NCBI GenBank assembly: GCA_029940695.1
Contig: JAPYUP010000007.1
Coordinates: 1-56,271 of the forward strand
Reading direction: 5' to 3'
From: Candidatus Thalassarchaeaceae archaeon
GTDB lineage: Archaea; Thermoplasmatota; Poseidoniia; Poseidoniales; Thalassarchaeaceae
Length of the DNA: 56,271 nt
The first letter of the stretch is position 1. The number at the start of each line of letters is the position of its first letter. Made by a program: the position numbers and the translations under genes. Shown here one piece after another: positions 48,350-56,271 of this stretch. The notes below the pieces were generated by a model that worked only from the letters and a program-made list of their open reading frames with translations, did not search any database and had not been told where the DNA came from.

Positions 48350-49336
48350 CTACTGGATTACCGGCACGGCCACTTCGCTGAGGATCTTGTTCACGATGCG
48401 CTTGCCCGTGACACCCCTTATCTTGGATTCTGCCTTGAGCACTATTCTATGGCTGACGACGTCGAGAGCCATCCCCTTAATGTCGTCAGGAATCACGTAG
48501 TTGCGTCCGTCGATTGCCGCCGAGGCTCTGCCTGCCTTGAACAGGGACTGGCTGGCTCGAGGCGAGGCGCCCGCCTCTATGCGCGGGTCAGCGCGGGTGC
48601 GCTGCACTACCTCGACGATGTAGCCCAATATCGCAGGGTCAACGTGAACGGTTTCGAGCGCCCTCTGCATCGCGACCACCTTCCGGGGACCGACTACCTG
48701 CTCGACGTCGTAATCGTCCTTGGCTCGCAGCTTCCTGCGCTGGAGGATCGCCTTCTCCTCCTCGCGGGTGGGGTACCCCATGTGGATCTTCATCAGGAAG
48801 CGATCCATCTGTGCCTCGGGGAGCGGATAGGTGCCCTCCTGTTCGATTGGGTTCTGGGTCGCCATGGTGCAGAAAGGAGCGGGCAGCTTGTGCGTGATGC
48901 CCTCGATGGTGACCTGCTTCTCCTCCATGGCCTCCAGAAGGGCCGCTTGGGTCTTGGGAGGCGCTCGGTTGATTTCGTCAGCCAGCAGGACGTTGGTGAA
49001 CAGGGGTCCGAAGCGTGGTCTGAACTCTCCCGTCTTCTGATCGAACATGTATGTCCCAATGATATCGGCGGGAAGCAGGTCGGGGGTGAACTGGACTCGC
49101 TTGAACTTGCAGCCGAGCGCTCTGGCGAAGGTGTTGGCCATCAGAGTCTTGGCGAGGCCTGGATTGTCTTCGATGAGGACGTTCCCGTTGGAAAGAACCC
49201 CTATAGTGACCTTGCGAATGTTCTCCGGCTTCCCTATGATGACCTTGGCCACCTCGCTCATGAGGTTGTTCGAGTGGCCGGAGACGGACTTGATGAGATC
49301 ATTAGAGCTCGCTGCGTCACGTTGAGCGATGGTCAT
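48350..49336 (-). CDS. MoxR-family AAA+ ATPase
   Basis: EDNPGLAKTLMANTFARALG, LLADEINRAPPKTQAALLEAMEEKQVTIEG, MATQNPIEQEGTYPLPEAQMDRFLM. Confidence 0.93.
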   Translation of the reverse strand: MTIAQRDAASSNDLIKSVSGHSNNLMSEVAKVIIGKPENIRKVTIGVLSNGNVLIEDNPGLAKTLMANTFARALGCKFKRVQFTPDLLPADIIGTYMFDQKTGEFRPRFGPLFTNVLLADEINRAPPKTQAALLEAMEEKQVTIEGITHKLPAPFCTMATQNPIEQEGTYPLPEAQMDRFLMKIHMGYPTREEEKAILQRRKLRAKDDYDVEQVVGPRKVVAMQRALETVHVDPAILGYIVEVVQRTRADPRIEAGASPRASQSLFKAGRASAAIDGRNYVIPDDIKGMALDVVSHRIVLKAESKIRGVTGKRIVNKILSEVAVPVIQ

Positions 49337-49417
49337 GGAAAGTCCTCTAACGTCCCGAGGCCGTTTTGGTGACTACTTGAGTGTTCGGGGCATGTGAACA
49401 TCAGTTGTCTCAGATGC

Positions 49418-51205
49418 TCAACGGCCCCAGAAATGGTCCTCCTTCCTGTGCAGGTCCAGCAACTCCTCGAAGACCTCGCGCTCAACCGTCGTCATCTCCA
49501 TTTTCCTCAGCTTCCTAGCATGCGACTCGGGGATGTCCACCAGCAGGACGTCACCCTCGTCGATCTGCCTGCCTACGGTGACGCCCCCGACGGCAATCGC
49601 GACCTCTGCCCCCTGTATTGCCTCCTTCATGCTCTCCTCGCCCAAGCGAATCGACTTGATTTGACCCAACCGCCTGCCCTGCTTCAGCAGCCTCTGCCCC
49701 ACGTGAATCCTGCCAGCGAGGACCCTGACTCCGACTACCGCTGGCTTCGACACCCTGAACGTGTGATCCGGCAGAAGCAGTATCCTGCCTGGGTAGGCCA
49801 CCTTCTCCCTACGTTCCTCTTCCATCTCTAGGACTCTCTGCTCGACCCACTCCTCGTGCTCCTCGAGGATGCGGTAGATGATGTCGGAGCCGATGTGCCG
49901 AACGCCGGCGTCCGAACCCTCGATTTCGGCTTCGGCCTCTGCAAGGATGTCGGTGCTGAACGCCATGATGACCCTGTGCAGGGGGTCGGAGGAGGCCTCG
50001 GCGCTTCGAACATCACGACGGCTCACCTTGCCTATCGAGGCCTCCCTGATTGGGAGCCCCTTGCTCCCCAGCTCCTTGGCGAGTGCCTCAAGCCCACCGA
50101 CAGTGTCCGACTTGATGCACACCCCCTCCTCATCAAGTTCTATGGAGAGGTTGGACTCTTCGTCAGCAGCGGCCATCGCTGCCACCCGCCCCTCGTCGGA
50201 GTTGACCACGCGCAGGGTGGTGCCCACTAGGACCCCGTCCAGCGAGGGGGCGCTTATCTTGATCCCAGCCGCCGCATAGGCGACATCGGAGTCGTCCCAG
50301 CGGTTGCCCGCATCCCTCATCTCACTCATGCCCCGTGGGCAGAACAGACCCTTCACGTGGGTACTGACTCCCCCTTGGTTGGTAACGAGCACGACCTCGT
50401 CCCCCTTGGAGATGGATCCACGATGGAGAATCAGATCGAGTGTCCTACCGAGGCCACGCTCCTCCTTCATTTCCAAGACAGTGGCCTGCCCCGGGCCCTC
50501 GATGTCGGTGAGCTGCTCTGCGAGGTACCTCTCGGCGAGACCAATGACAACAGTCAACAGGTCTTGTATCCCTTCTCCCTCTCTAGCCGAGATCGGAACT
50601 AGGGCGATGTCCTTCGTGAAATCCTTCACCCGGTCGTAGCGCTCGATGTTGAAGCCGTCCTCGGCGAACTGCCCGACTAGTCCCCAGTAGCGCTGCTCAA
50701 ACAGTTCTATGGTTTCCTTCGACTGGTCGCGCATCGCACGGGCCATCGCACGTCCCCGCTCGACGTGCCATCCGTGTAACCGGTCGACCTTGTTGGCAGC
50801 GATTACGAACGGCGTCTTTGACTGCTTGAGGACGCGAAGCGACTCCCTCGTCTGTGGCTTGCATCCCTCCATCACATCCACAATCAGGATTGCGATGTCG
50901 GCAAGCGATCCTCCTCTGGCTCGCAACGTAGAGAACGAGTGATGACCGGGGGTGTCGATGAAGAGTAGACCGGGCGAGTCGAACGACTTTCCCCCCAGCA
51001 GGGGCGAGCACAGCTCGTTGAGGACGTCCACGGGTACCTCTGTGGCGCCGATGTGCTGGGTGATGCCGCCAGCCTCGCGATCCATCACCGAGGCGCGACC
51101 GTACTCGCCCAGAGAGCGCACGTGGTCGAGCAGGGAAGTCTTGCCGTGGTCGACGTGCCCTAGCACGGCGACGATGGGCTGTCTGCGTCCTGCCATGTGA
51201 CCCAC
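49418..51205 (-). CDS. infB: Translation initiation factor aIF5B / IF-2
   Basis: VAVLGHVDHGKTSLLDHVR, GGITQHIGATEVP, FIDTPGHHSFSTLRARGGSLADIAILIVD, ANKVDR. Confidence 0.95.
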   Translation of the reverse strand: MGHMAGRRQPIVAVLGHVDHGKTSLLDHVRSLGEYGRASVMDREAGGITQHIGATEVPVDVLNELCSPLLGGKSFDSPGLLFIDTPGHHSFSTLRARGGSLADIAILIVDVMEGCKPQTRESLRVLKQSKTPFVIAANKVDRLHGWHVERGRAMARAMRDQSKETIELFEQRYWGLVGQFAEDGFNIERYDRVKDFTKDIALVPISAREGEGIQDLLTVVIGLAERYLAEQLTDIEGPGQATVLEMKEERGLGRTLDLILHRGSISKGDEVVLVTNQGGVSTHVKGLFCPRGMSEMRDAGNRWDDSDVAYAAAGIKISAPSLDGVLVGTTLRVVNSDEGRVAAMAAADEESNLSIELDEEGVCIKSDTVGGLEALAKELGSKGLPIREASIGKVSRRDVRSAEASSDPLHRVIMAFSTDILAEAEAEIEGSDAGVRHIGSDIIYRILEEHEEWVEQRVLEMEEERREKVAYPGRILLLPDHTFRVSKPAVVGVRVLAGRIHVGQRLLKQGRRLGQIKSIRLGEESMKEAIQGAEVAIAVGGVTVGRQIDEGDVLLVDIPESHARKLRKMEMTTVEREVFEELLDLHRKEDHFWGR

Positions 51206-51224
51206 CTCATACTACTCACTCTTT

Positions 51225-51647
51225 TCAGTCCTCGAGACCATCGGGGAACCAGAGCCCCAATTCGAATGCCGCGGTGTCCTCGCCGTCCGAGCCGTGGATG
51301 ACGTTATGTTCGATACTGCGGGCGAAGTCCGCTCGGATTGTGCCCGGCTCGGCCTCCTCCCAGTTAGTGGCACCAATCAGCCTGCGCGAGGCTGCGATTG
51401 CATCCTCGCCGTGCCACGCCATGGCCACTACGGGCCCAGAGGTGATGAACTCGATTAGGTCGGGGTAGAATGGGCGCTCCTTGTGCACCGCGTAGTGCGC
51501 CTGAGCGAGCTCCAGGTGGGGCGTCACGTCGCGCCTGCCTAGCATCCGCAGCCCGATGCCTTCGAAGCGTCCGATTATCTCGTCAGCAAGGCTACGCTCT
51601 ACGCCGTCAGGCTTGACCATGATGAATGTGGTTTGCATATCTCCCAT
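51225..51647 (-). CDS. ndk: Nucleoside diphosphate kinase
   Basis: [14 protein letters not shown]; active-site [21 protein letters not shown]. Confidence 0.96.
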   Translation of the reverse strand: MGDMQTTFIMVKPDGVERSLADEIIGRFEGIGLRMLGRRDVTPHLELAQAHYAVHKERPFYPDLIEFITSGPVVAMAWHGEDAIAASRRLIGATNWEEAEPGTIRADFARSIEHNVIHGSDGEDTAAFELGLWFPDGLED

Positions 51648-51728
51648 GGAGCGGCCGACCCACCGCCCCTATTTCAACGCAAAGCACGCAGGCAAATGCT
51701 TGATGAGCCAGTGGACACACGTGCGGTC

Positions 51729-52199
51729 ATGAGGGGCCTGGCATCGCTTCTGATGATTCTCTGCCTGCTACTGCCCGGATGCATGGACAGGTTTGAGGAC
51801 AAAGTCAACCCAGAGCAGGAACTGTTCGACGACAACACCTTCGTCAACGAGGACGAGCATGTCAAGCTGACTTGGACTCTCGACTCGGTTGCGACCATCA
51901 GGATCGCCTTCGAGAAGCAAGAGGGCCCCAGAGTGGACCTCTACACGATGACCGAGGTCAACTACGAGAAGTACAAGAAATGCGCTGAGGGCGAGCAGGA
52001 GAGTTTCGTCTATCTGGCCGACCTGAGCGATCCCAACACCGCAGCAGCGAACCTGGAGGCGACCGTAGACTCAGGCACCTACGTCACGGTAATCGACAAC
52101 ACGGACTGCGGGGAGACCCAGCCTCCCGACCAAGGCGGTCTGCTGACCAGCGACGAGAACGACAGGGCCAGGGTGGACTACCGGATCACCGCACAGTGA
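51729..52199 (+). CDS. Small putative lipoprotein, unknown function
   Basis: MRGLASLLMILCLLLPGCMDRFED signal/lipobox; in-frame ATG at 51729. Confidence 0.7.
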   Translation: MRGLASLLMILCLLLPGCMDRFEDKVNPEQELFDDNTFVNEDEHVKLTWTLDSVATIRIAFEKQEGPRVDLYTMTEVNYEKYKKCAEGEQESFVYLADLSDPNTAAANLEATVDSGTYVTVIDNTDCGETQPPDQGGLLTSDENDRARVDYRITAQ

Positions 52200-52249
52200 C
52201 CGCCCGATGACGGGCCAATCTTGAAGCATTCACGACCGCACCAAACTCC

Positions 52250-52528
52250 ATGAGCACTGGGGATTTGGGCTGTGACCTAGCAATATTTGCAGTCATTGCA
52301 ATCTTTTGGGTAGTGGACCAAATTTTCAACGAAGGCAAGTTTTTCGATTCCATCGATGATCCCGTCAAACCGAAATCGAAGAAACTGGTGAAATGCAACT
52401 TCGAGGGATGCACATCACTGTCCTTTAGGTCGACTGAGTACTGCTGGAAGCATCAGGATGGAGAACCCCATCACACCGACAAGACGGCGAAGCCGAACTG
52501 GTGGGAGGAAGGCGGGGACGCCTCCTGA
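52250..52528 (+). CDS. Small membrane protein with Cys3His zinc-finger-like motif
   Basis: One N-terminal TM (LAIFAVIAIFWVVDQIF) then CNFEGCTSLSFRSTEYCWKHQ. Confidence 0.65.
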   Translation: MSTGDLGCDLAIFAVIAIFWVVDQIFNEGKFFDSIDDPVKPKSKKLVKCNFEGCTSLSFRSTEYCWKHQDGEPHHTDKTAKPNWWEEGGDAS

Positions 52529-52720
52529 TTACTTGATGCCGCCTTTCTCGTATCGGCGTGTCCACTTGAGCCGGCGCGGGTTACGTTTGAGCTTGAGCAT
52601 GTTCTTGCGCGCCTTGCTGTCCTTGAACCAGAACACGCTACCGTCGCGCTTGACGAACATCATACCGGTACCCGGTTCAATCTCTTCGTGCGTGAAGCTG
52701 CAGATTCTCTGCTCTGGCAT
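52529..52720 (-). CDS. rpl24e: 50S ribosomal protein L24e
   Basis: RICSFTHEEIEPGTGMMFVKRDGSVFWFKDSKARKNMLKLKRNPRRLKWT. Confidence 0.95.
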   Translation of the reverse strand: MPEQRICSFTHEEIEPGTGMMFVKRDGSVFWFKDSKARKNMLKLKRNPRRLKWTRRYEKGGIK

Positions 52721-52729
52721 TCAATCGCC

Positions 52730-52948
52730 TCATCGCGTACCGAGCCGACGCGCCTCGCGACCGGTGTCTCTGAGCATCAGGACGTCACCATTTCGGACGG
52801 GGCCGAGAACGTTCCTCGTAATGATTCGTCCAATGTCCCGCGGGTTGTCGGAGTCGAGGACTCGGACTTTGACCTGCGTGGCCTCTCCGGTCAGGCCGGT
52901 GCGCCCTACTTCCTCCACGACTTCAGCAGGCCAGGATTCGGTCGCCAT
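52730..52948 (-). CDS. rps28e: 30S ribosomal protein S28e
   Basis: [62 protein letters not shown]. Confidence 0.95.
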   Translation of the reverse strand: MATESWPAEVVEEVGRTGLTGEATQVKVRVLDSDNPRDIGRIITRNVLGPVRNGDVLMLRDTGREARRLGTR

Positions 52949-52976
52949 CTCACTTCCTCGCTTTGCATGGAATTAT

Positions 52977-53357
52977 TCAGGAGGATAGCGTCTCATAGTG
53001 TCCCTTGACCTCGTTGAAGCGATCCATGCCCTCCTTCTCGACATGCATGACGGCGATGGCCGCGGTGCGCGTACCCGTGCTCATTCCTGCAGCCTCAGCC
53101 AAGTATGCCTGATCCTCGACGTAGATGAACGGGATACCTTTCTCACGGCAGATCATCGGAATATGAGCTAGCAGTTCGCCCGGGTTCACGTTTTCCGCCA
53201 TGACTACCATCTGGGCTGTACCACGCTCGGCTGACTTGGTCACCTCGTTGGCGCCCTTCTTCAGCCGCCCACGCCCGTCCTTGCCAATGACCTTGACCAT
53301 CTCGTAGACTTGCTCTTGGACGTCTTGGGGTGTCTCGAACGCTATGTGTACACTCAT
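52977..53357 (-). CDS. rpl7ae: 50S ribosomal protein L7Ae
   Basis: GANEVTKSAERGTAQMVVMAENVNPGELLAHIPMICREKGIPFIYVEDQAYLAEAAG. Confidence 0.96.
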   Translation of the reverse strand: MSVHIAFETPQDVQEQVYEMVKVIGKDGRGRLKKGANEVTKSAERGTAQMVVMAENVNPGELLAHIPMICREKGIPFIYVEDQAYLAEAAGMSTGTRTAAIAVMHVEKEGMDRFNEVKGHYETLSS

Positions 53358-53448
53358 TGGAACAACTCCTCGTGTTTGGTAAGCCGCCGCATGGCATGAC
53401 CGATATAAACGCAGCGTGTCCGCACCTGATTACCTTGTATTAGGTCGC

Positions 53449-54435
53449 TCATTCCATGAGCTTCCTCACACCTCTTGCGAGGGCGGGCGCAGCGGACACG
53501 TTGGCCCTTGGGTTGGGCAGGGAGTCGGTGGTGTGTATGCCATCGACGTGATTGGCTAGACGTGACAGCGCACCGCCCGTGAACAGGCCATGCGTGCAAG
53601 CGGCGTGGATTTCCTTGGCGCCTTGGCGACGAAGCGCGTCGCTGGCCCGGCAAATGGTGCCGCCCGTACTGATCATGTCATCCACGATGGCGACCACCTT
53701 GCCAGACACATCGAGGTCCTTCGGAGTGTGCTCGATGGTATGGGCGTCAATCCGGGTCTTCTCGAGGTAGGAGAACTCGCACCCAATCAGACCTGCGACC
53801 TCTGAGGCTCTGGAAATCGCCCCCCTGTCGGGGCTTAAGATGAAGTCCGGAGCGACGTAGTTGTGCAGATTGTCAGCAATCTCAGGCATCGAGCTGACGA
53901 ACTCGATTGGCAGGCTCATGCCTTCTAGGACATCGAGGGAGTGGAGGTCTAGGATGACGATGCCATCGCAAGACTCAGCGAGGACGTCTGCGATGACCCT
54001 GGCAGAAATCGCCTCGCCAGGAGAGAAACGCTTGTCCTGACGGGCGTAGCCATAGTAGGGAATCGCGAGAATCACTCCCGGACCGACGTCATCCATCTGC
54101 TGCTCCCCCTCTCCCTTGAAGTTTGAGAGATCCCCACGACGAACGTCGTTAATCGCACCCAGTAGCAGAACAGTCTGCATAATCCCTGAGTCTGGGTATG
54201 TGTTCGAGACGAGGACCACTGCTTCTGATCTGAGTGATTCGATGGCCTCCGAAGGCACCTTCACATAGGCTTCCCCATCCGGAAACCTTCTGCTCTCCAA
54301 CTGGACGTAATCCATTTCGAGAATTGATGCCAGAGACTCGGCTATGTCCCCGCCTGAGGCCCCGCTCAGAACCGGCATTTGAACCGAAGGGGACCGCGAC
54401 CCCTTCATGATGCTTCTTGTCGATGCCAAACGCAC
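53449..54435 (-). CDS. prs: Ribose-phosphate pyrophosphokinase
   Basis: RRFPDGEAYVKVP, IPYYGYARQDKRFSPGEAISARVIADVL, VVAIVDDMISTGGTICRASDALRRQGAKEIHAACTHGLF. Confidence 0.94.
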   Translation of the reverse strand: MRLASTRSIMKGSRSPSVQMPVLSGASGGDIAESLASILEMDYVQLESRRFPDGEAYVKVPSEAIESLRSEAVVLVSNTYPDSGIMQTVLLLGAINDVRRGDLSNFKGEGEQQMDDVGPGVILAIPYYGYARQDKRFSPGEAISARVIADVLAESCDGIVILDLHSLDVLEGMSLPIEFVSSMPEIADNLHNYVAPDFILSPDRGAISRASEVAGLIGCEFSYLEKTRIDAHTIEHTPKDLDVSGKVVAIVDDMISTGGTICRASDALRRQGAKEIHAACTHGLFTGGALSRLANHVDGIHTTDSLPNPRANVSAAPALARGVRKLME

Positions 54436-54451
54436 GCTTCGGCGAGAGGAT

Positions 54452-54529
54452 TGGTGGGCATGACAGGATTTGAACCTGTGACCTCCCGGTTATCAGCCGG
54501 GTGCTCCAGCCAAACTAAGCTACACGCCC
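54452..54529 (-). tRNA. tRNA-Ile (anticodon GAT), encoded CCA
   Basis: Reverse complement GGGCGTGTAGCTTAG...CCCGGCTGATAACCGGG...ACAGGTTCAAATCCTGT...CATGCCCACCA. Confidence 0.94.
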
Positions 54530-54575
54530 TTGAGCAGTAACGCCACGCTGGGTGATGATTTGAAGGCTACTCAAG

Positions 54576-55196
54576 TCACTCGACTTCATCGTCTTGGAGA
54601 TGCTCGTTCAACTTCAAGAAACTGGGCAGGTTCCGCAGCCTCGAGAACGTGCACTTGAGGATGACCTCGTCCAATCTGGCAGTGGTCCTGGCGAGCTGGC
54701 CGCACGGGACCACTATGGTTTCAGGGAGATTGTGCCTAGCCCTGACCATGAAGTGCGGCTTGATCAACAGGCCCTTGTACGTGCGCTTAATCTTGACAAG
54801 GTCGACAACGTTGCCGATGTCCATGCCGTCGTTGTCGAGCACGGCCCGGTCCAACAACTCGTCTGTGGCATAAAGCTGGTCCTCTATTCGGACCGTGTTC
54901 CTCCAGCGTCGCTGAAGCTCCCTCATCGACTTAGATAGCTTCACGCAGCCGTCTGGTCGGATGCTGTGAACTAGATCCTTGGACAACGGCGCGCACTCAG
55001 CCGGCTTGCGCATGAATTCACTCGCGACGTCGTCGTCCACCTCGATTCTCATGGATCTGACGAATTCGTCCCTTGGATGAAACCTCTCGCCGACGATAAC
55101 GCCCACAAGTTTCTCTCCAACGTACACTTCTCTTCGTATCAATTCCTGTATTTCGTAGTCCTCTACCATTTCCTCCCTCCTCGGAGGAGAGCGCAT
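54576..55196 (-). CDS. Hypothetical protein with PRC-barrel-like segments
   Basis: IRREVYVGEKLVGVIVGE and LLDRAVLDNDGMDIGNVVDLVKIKR resemble PRC-barrel strands; weak assignment. Confidence 0.5.
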   Translation of the reverse strand: MRSPPRREEMVEDYEIQELIRREVYVGEKLVGVIVGERFHPRDEFVRSMRIEVDDDVASEFMRKPAECAPLSKDLVHSIRPDGCVKLSKSMRELQRRWRNTVRIEDQLYATDELLDRAVLDNDGMDIGNVVDLVKIKRTYKGLLIKPHFMVRARHNLPETIVVPCGQLARTTARLDEVILKCTFSRLRNLPSFLKLNEHLQDDEVE

Positions 55197-55259
55197 CCCC
55201 CTTGCTATCTCCAGAGCCTGAGGATGCGGAGAAGCACTTATAATATTCGTTTACTAAGA

Positions 55260-55345
55260 CTGATAATGCAATTGAAAATTATTTATATAACTTAATTTTT
55301 CAATTTAAAAATTAAATTTAATTTGATTAATTGCTACATTATCAG
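55260..55345. repeat. AT-only intergenic island bounded by 9-bp perfect inverted repeat CTGATAATG...CATTATCAG
   Basis: CTGATAATG at 55260-55268 and CATTATCAG at 55337-55345, with AT-rich imperfectly palindromic sequence between, in an otherwise GC-rich window. Confidence 0.75.
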
Positions 55346-55442
55346 AAATTGGAATTTCCACCTTTCCGGGATGTTTCGTTGGCTTGTTTTCCCAATCTGA
55401 TTCCTGAGAACGTTGATGTGAGGACTCGATACCGCTGATGAT

Positions 55443-56271
55443 ATGGGATTGGGGGCCGACCTTGTCCATTCCACCTTGAATCGTCACATACTTGCCGACG
55501 GGTACGACTTCGTGATCGACTTGGACAAGTCGGCTGGCTGCTACTTCCACGATTCTCGGAGTGATCGTGATATCCTCGACATGTTCTCTTGCTTCGCCTC
55601 GCTCCCGCTCGGTTGGAACCACCCGGACCTAGTCGCGGCCAAGGACGAATTGGCCCGAGTCTCAGTGAACAAGGTGGCCAACTCGGACCTCTACACAGAG
55701 GCCATGGCGGAAGCTGTGGACGCCTTCGGCACCATCGCCGCGCCTTCGTACCTCCCTCAGCACTTCTTCGTCTCAGGTGGCGCGCTCGCGGTTGAGAACA
55801 CGATGAAGGCAGCCATGGACTGGAAGTCGCACCAACGCGAGGCAAAGGGGATAGACGCTCCCGGGGAGTTCGACTGGGAGGATGACCAGCAGAAGTCGTC
55901 ACACCTGACAATCGGCCACCTCAGAGGAGCCTTCCACGGTCGCTCTGGTTACACACTCTCGGTCACCAACACCGATCCAAAGAAGACTGCACGCTATGCC
56001 AAATTCGACTGGCCACGCTTTGAAAATCCGAAAATCAACTTTCCACTGAACGATTTGGAGAACACGCGATTGGACGCCTGCGAGGCATCTACATTGGATT
56101 CGATTAGGTCCCATGCGGAAGCGAATCCGGACACGATGGCTGCAATCATCATGGAACCCATCCAGGGCGAGGGTGGAGACAACCACTTCCGCGACTCTTT
56201 CCTGCGAGACATGAGATCCGTTTGCGACGAGGTCGATGCTCTGCTCATATTCGACGAAGTGCAGACTGGAA
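55443..56271 (+). CDS. lat: L-lysine 6-aminotransferase (Lat-like), truncated at the right edge; absent from the supplied ORF track because no stop lies in the window
   Basis: Manual translation: MGLGADLVHSTLNRHILADGYDFVIDLDKSAGCYFHD...MFSCFASLPLGWNHPDL...FFVSGGALAVENTMKAAMDWKSHQ...HLRGAFHGRSGYTLSVTNTDPKKTARYAKFDWPR...IIMEPIQGEGGDNHFR...LLIFDEVQTG. Confidence 0.9.
   Translation, partial: MGLGADLVHSTLNRHILADGYDFVIDLDKSAGCYFHDSRSDRDILDMFSCFASLPLGWNHPDLVAAKDELARVSVNKVANSDLYTEAMAEAVDAFGTIAAPSYLPQHFFVSGGALAVENTMKAAMDWKSHQREAKGIDAPGEFDWEDDQQKSSHLTIGHLRGAFHGRSGYTLSVTNTDPKKTARYAKFDWPRFENPKINFPLNDLENTRLDACEASTLDSIRSHAEANPDTMAAIIMEPIQGEGGDNHFRDSFLRDMRSVCDEVDALLIFDEVQTG

Noticed and set aside
49418-51205. 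Possible intein in aIF5B
   Set aside because: G-domain motifs are contiguous and the length (595 aa) is normal for archaeal IF5B.

Overview
The window looks like a GC-rich euryarchaeal chromosome segment. Gene content and style suggest a marine Thermoplasmatota / Marine Group II (Poseidoniia) lineage, but that assignment is inference and was not tested. It is mostly a dense core genome: four tRNAs (Arg-TCG partial, Ser-TGA, Leu-CAA, Ile-GAT); ribosomal proteins S8e, S10, L24e, S28e and L7Ae; EF-1alpha, aIF5B/IF-2, Ndk, PolB, a GINS-like protein, XerA-like recombinase, SRP19, Sec61beta, PRPP synthase, RimK, IlvE, RibD; and a heme-copper oxidase cluster (II-I-III-IV). Between these lie lineage-specific genes: a 2484-aa secreted modular protein with ~180-aa repeats and a thrombospondin-type-3-like tail, several lipoproteins, and proteins with PGF/PGW-type C-terminal sorting signals. 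The observations most worth follow-up are: (i) a SAP-domain membrane protein / ParA / EamA-transporter cassette in which the transporter ORF begins with a ParB-like 'GRGLGRGLG' box, 1 bp after the ParA stop; (ii) a second ParA homologue with a substituted Walker A motif (KGGCSRTTT), convergent with a long coiled-coil protein and downstream of a MoxR ATPase; (iii) a cytochrome oxidase subunit I fused to an N-terminal secreted CxCH/reeler-like domain; (iv) an AT-only intergenic island bounded by 9-bp inverted repeats. A lysine 6-aminotransferase gene missing from the ORF track runs off the right end.
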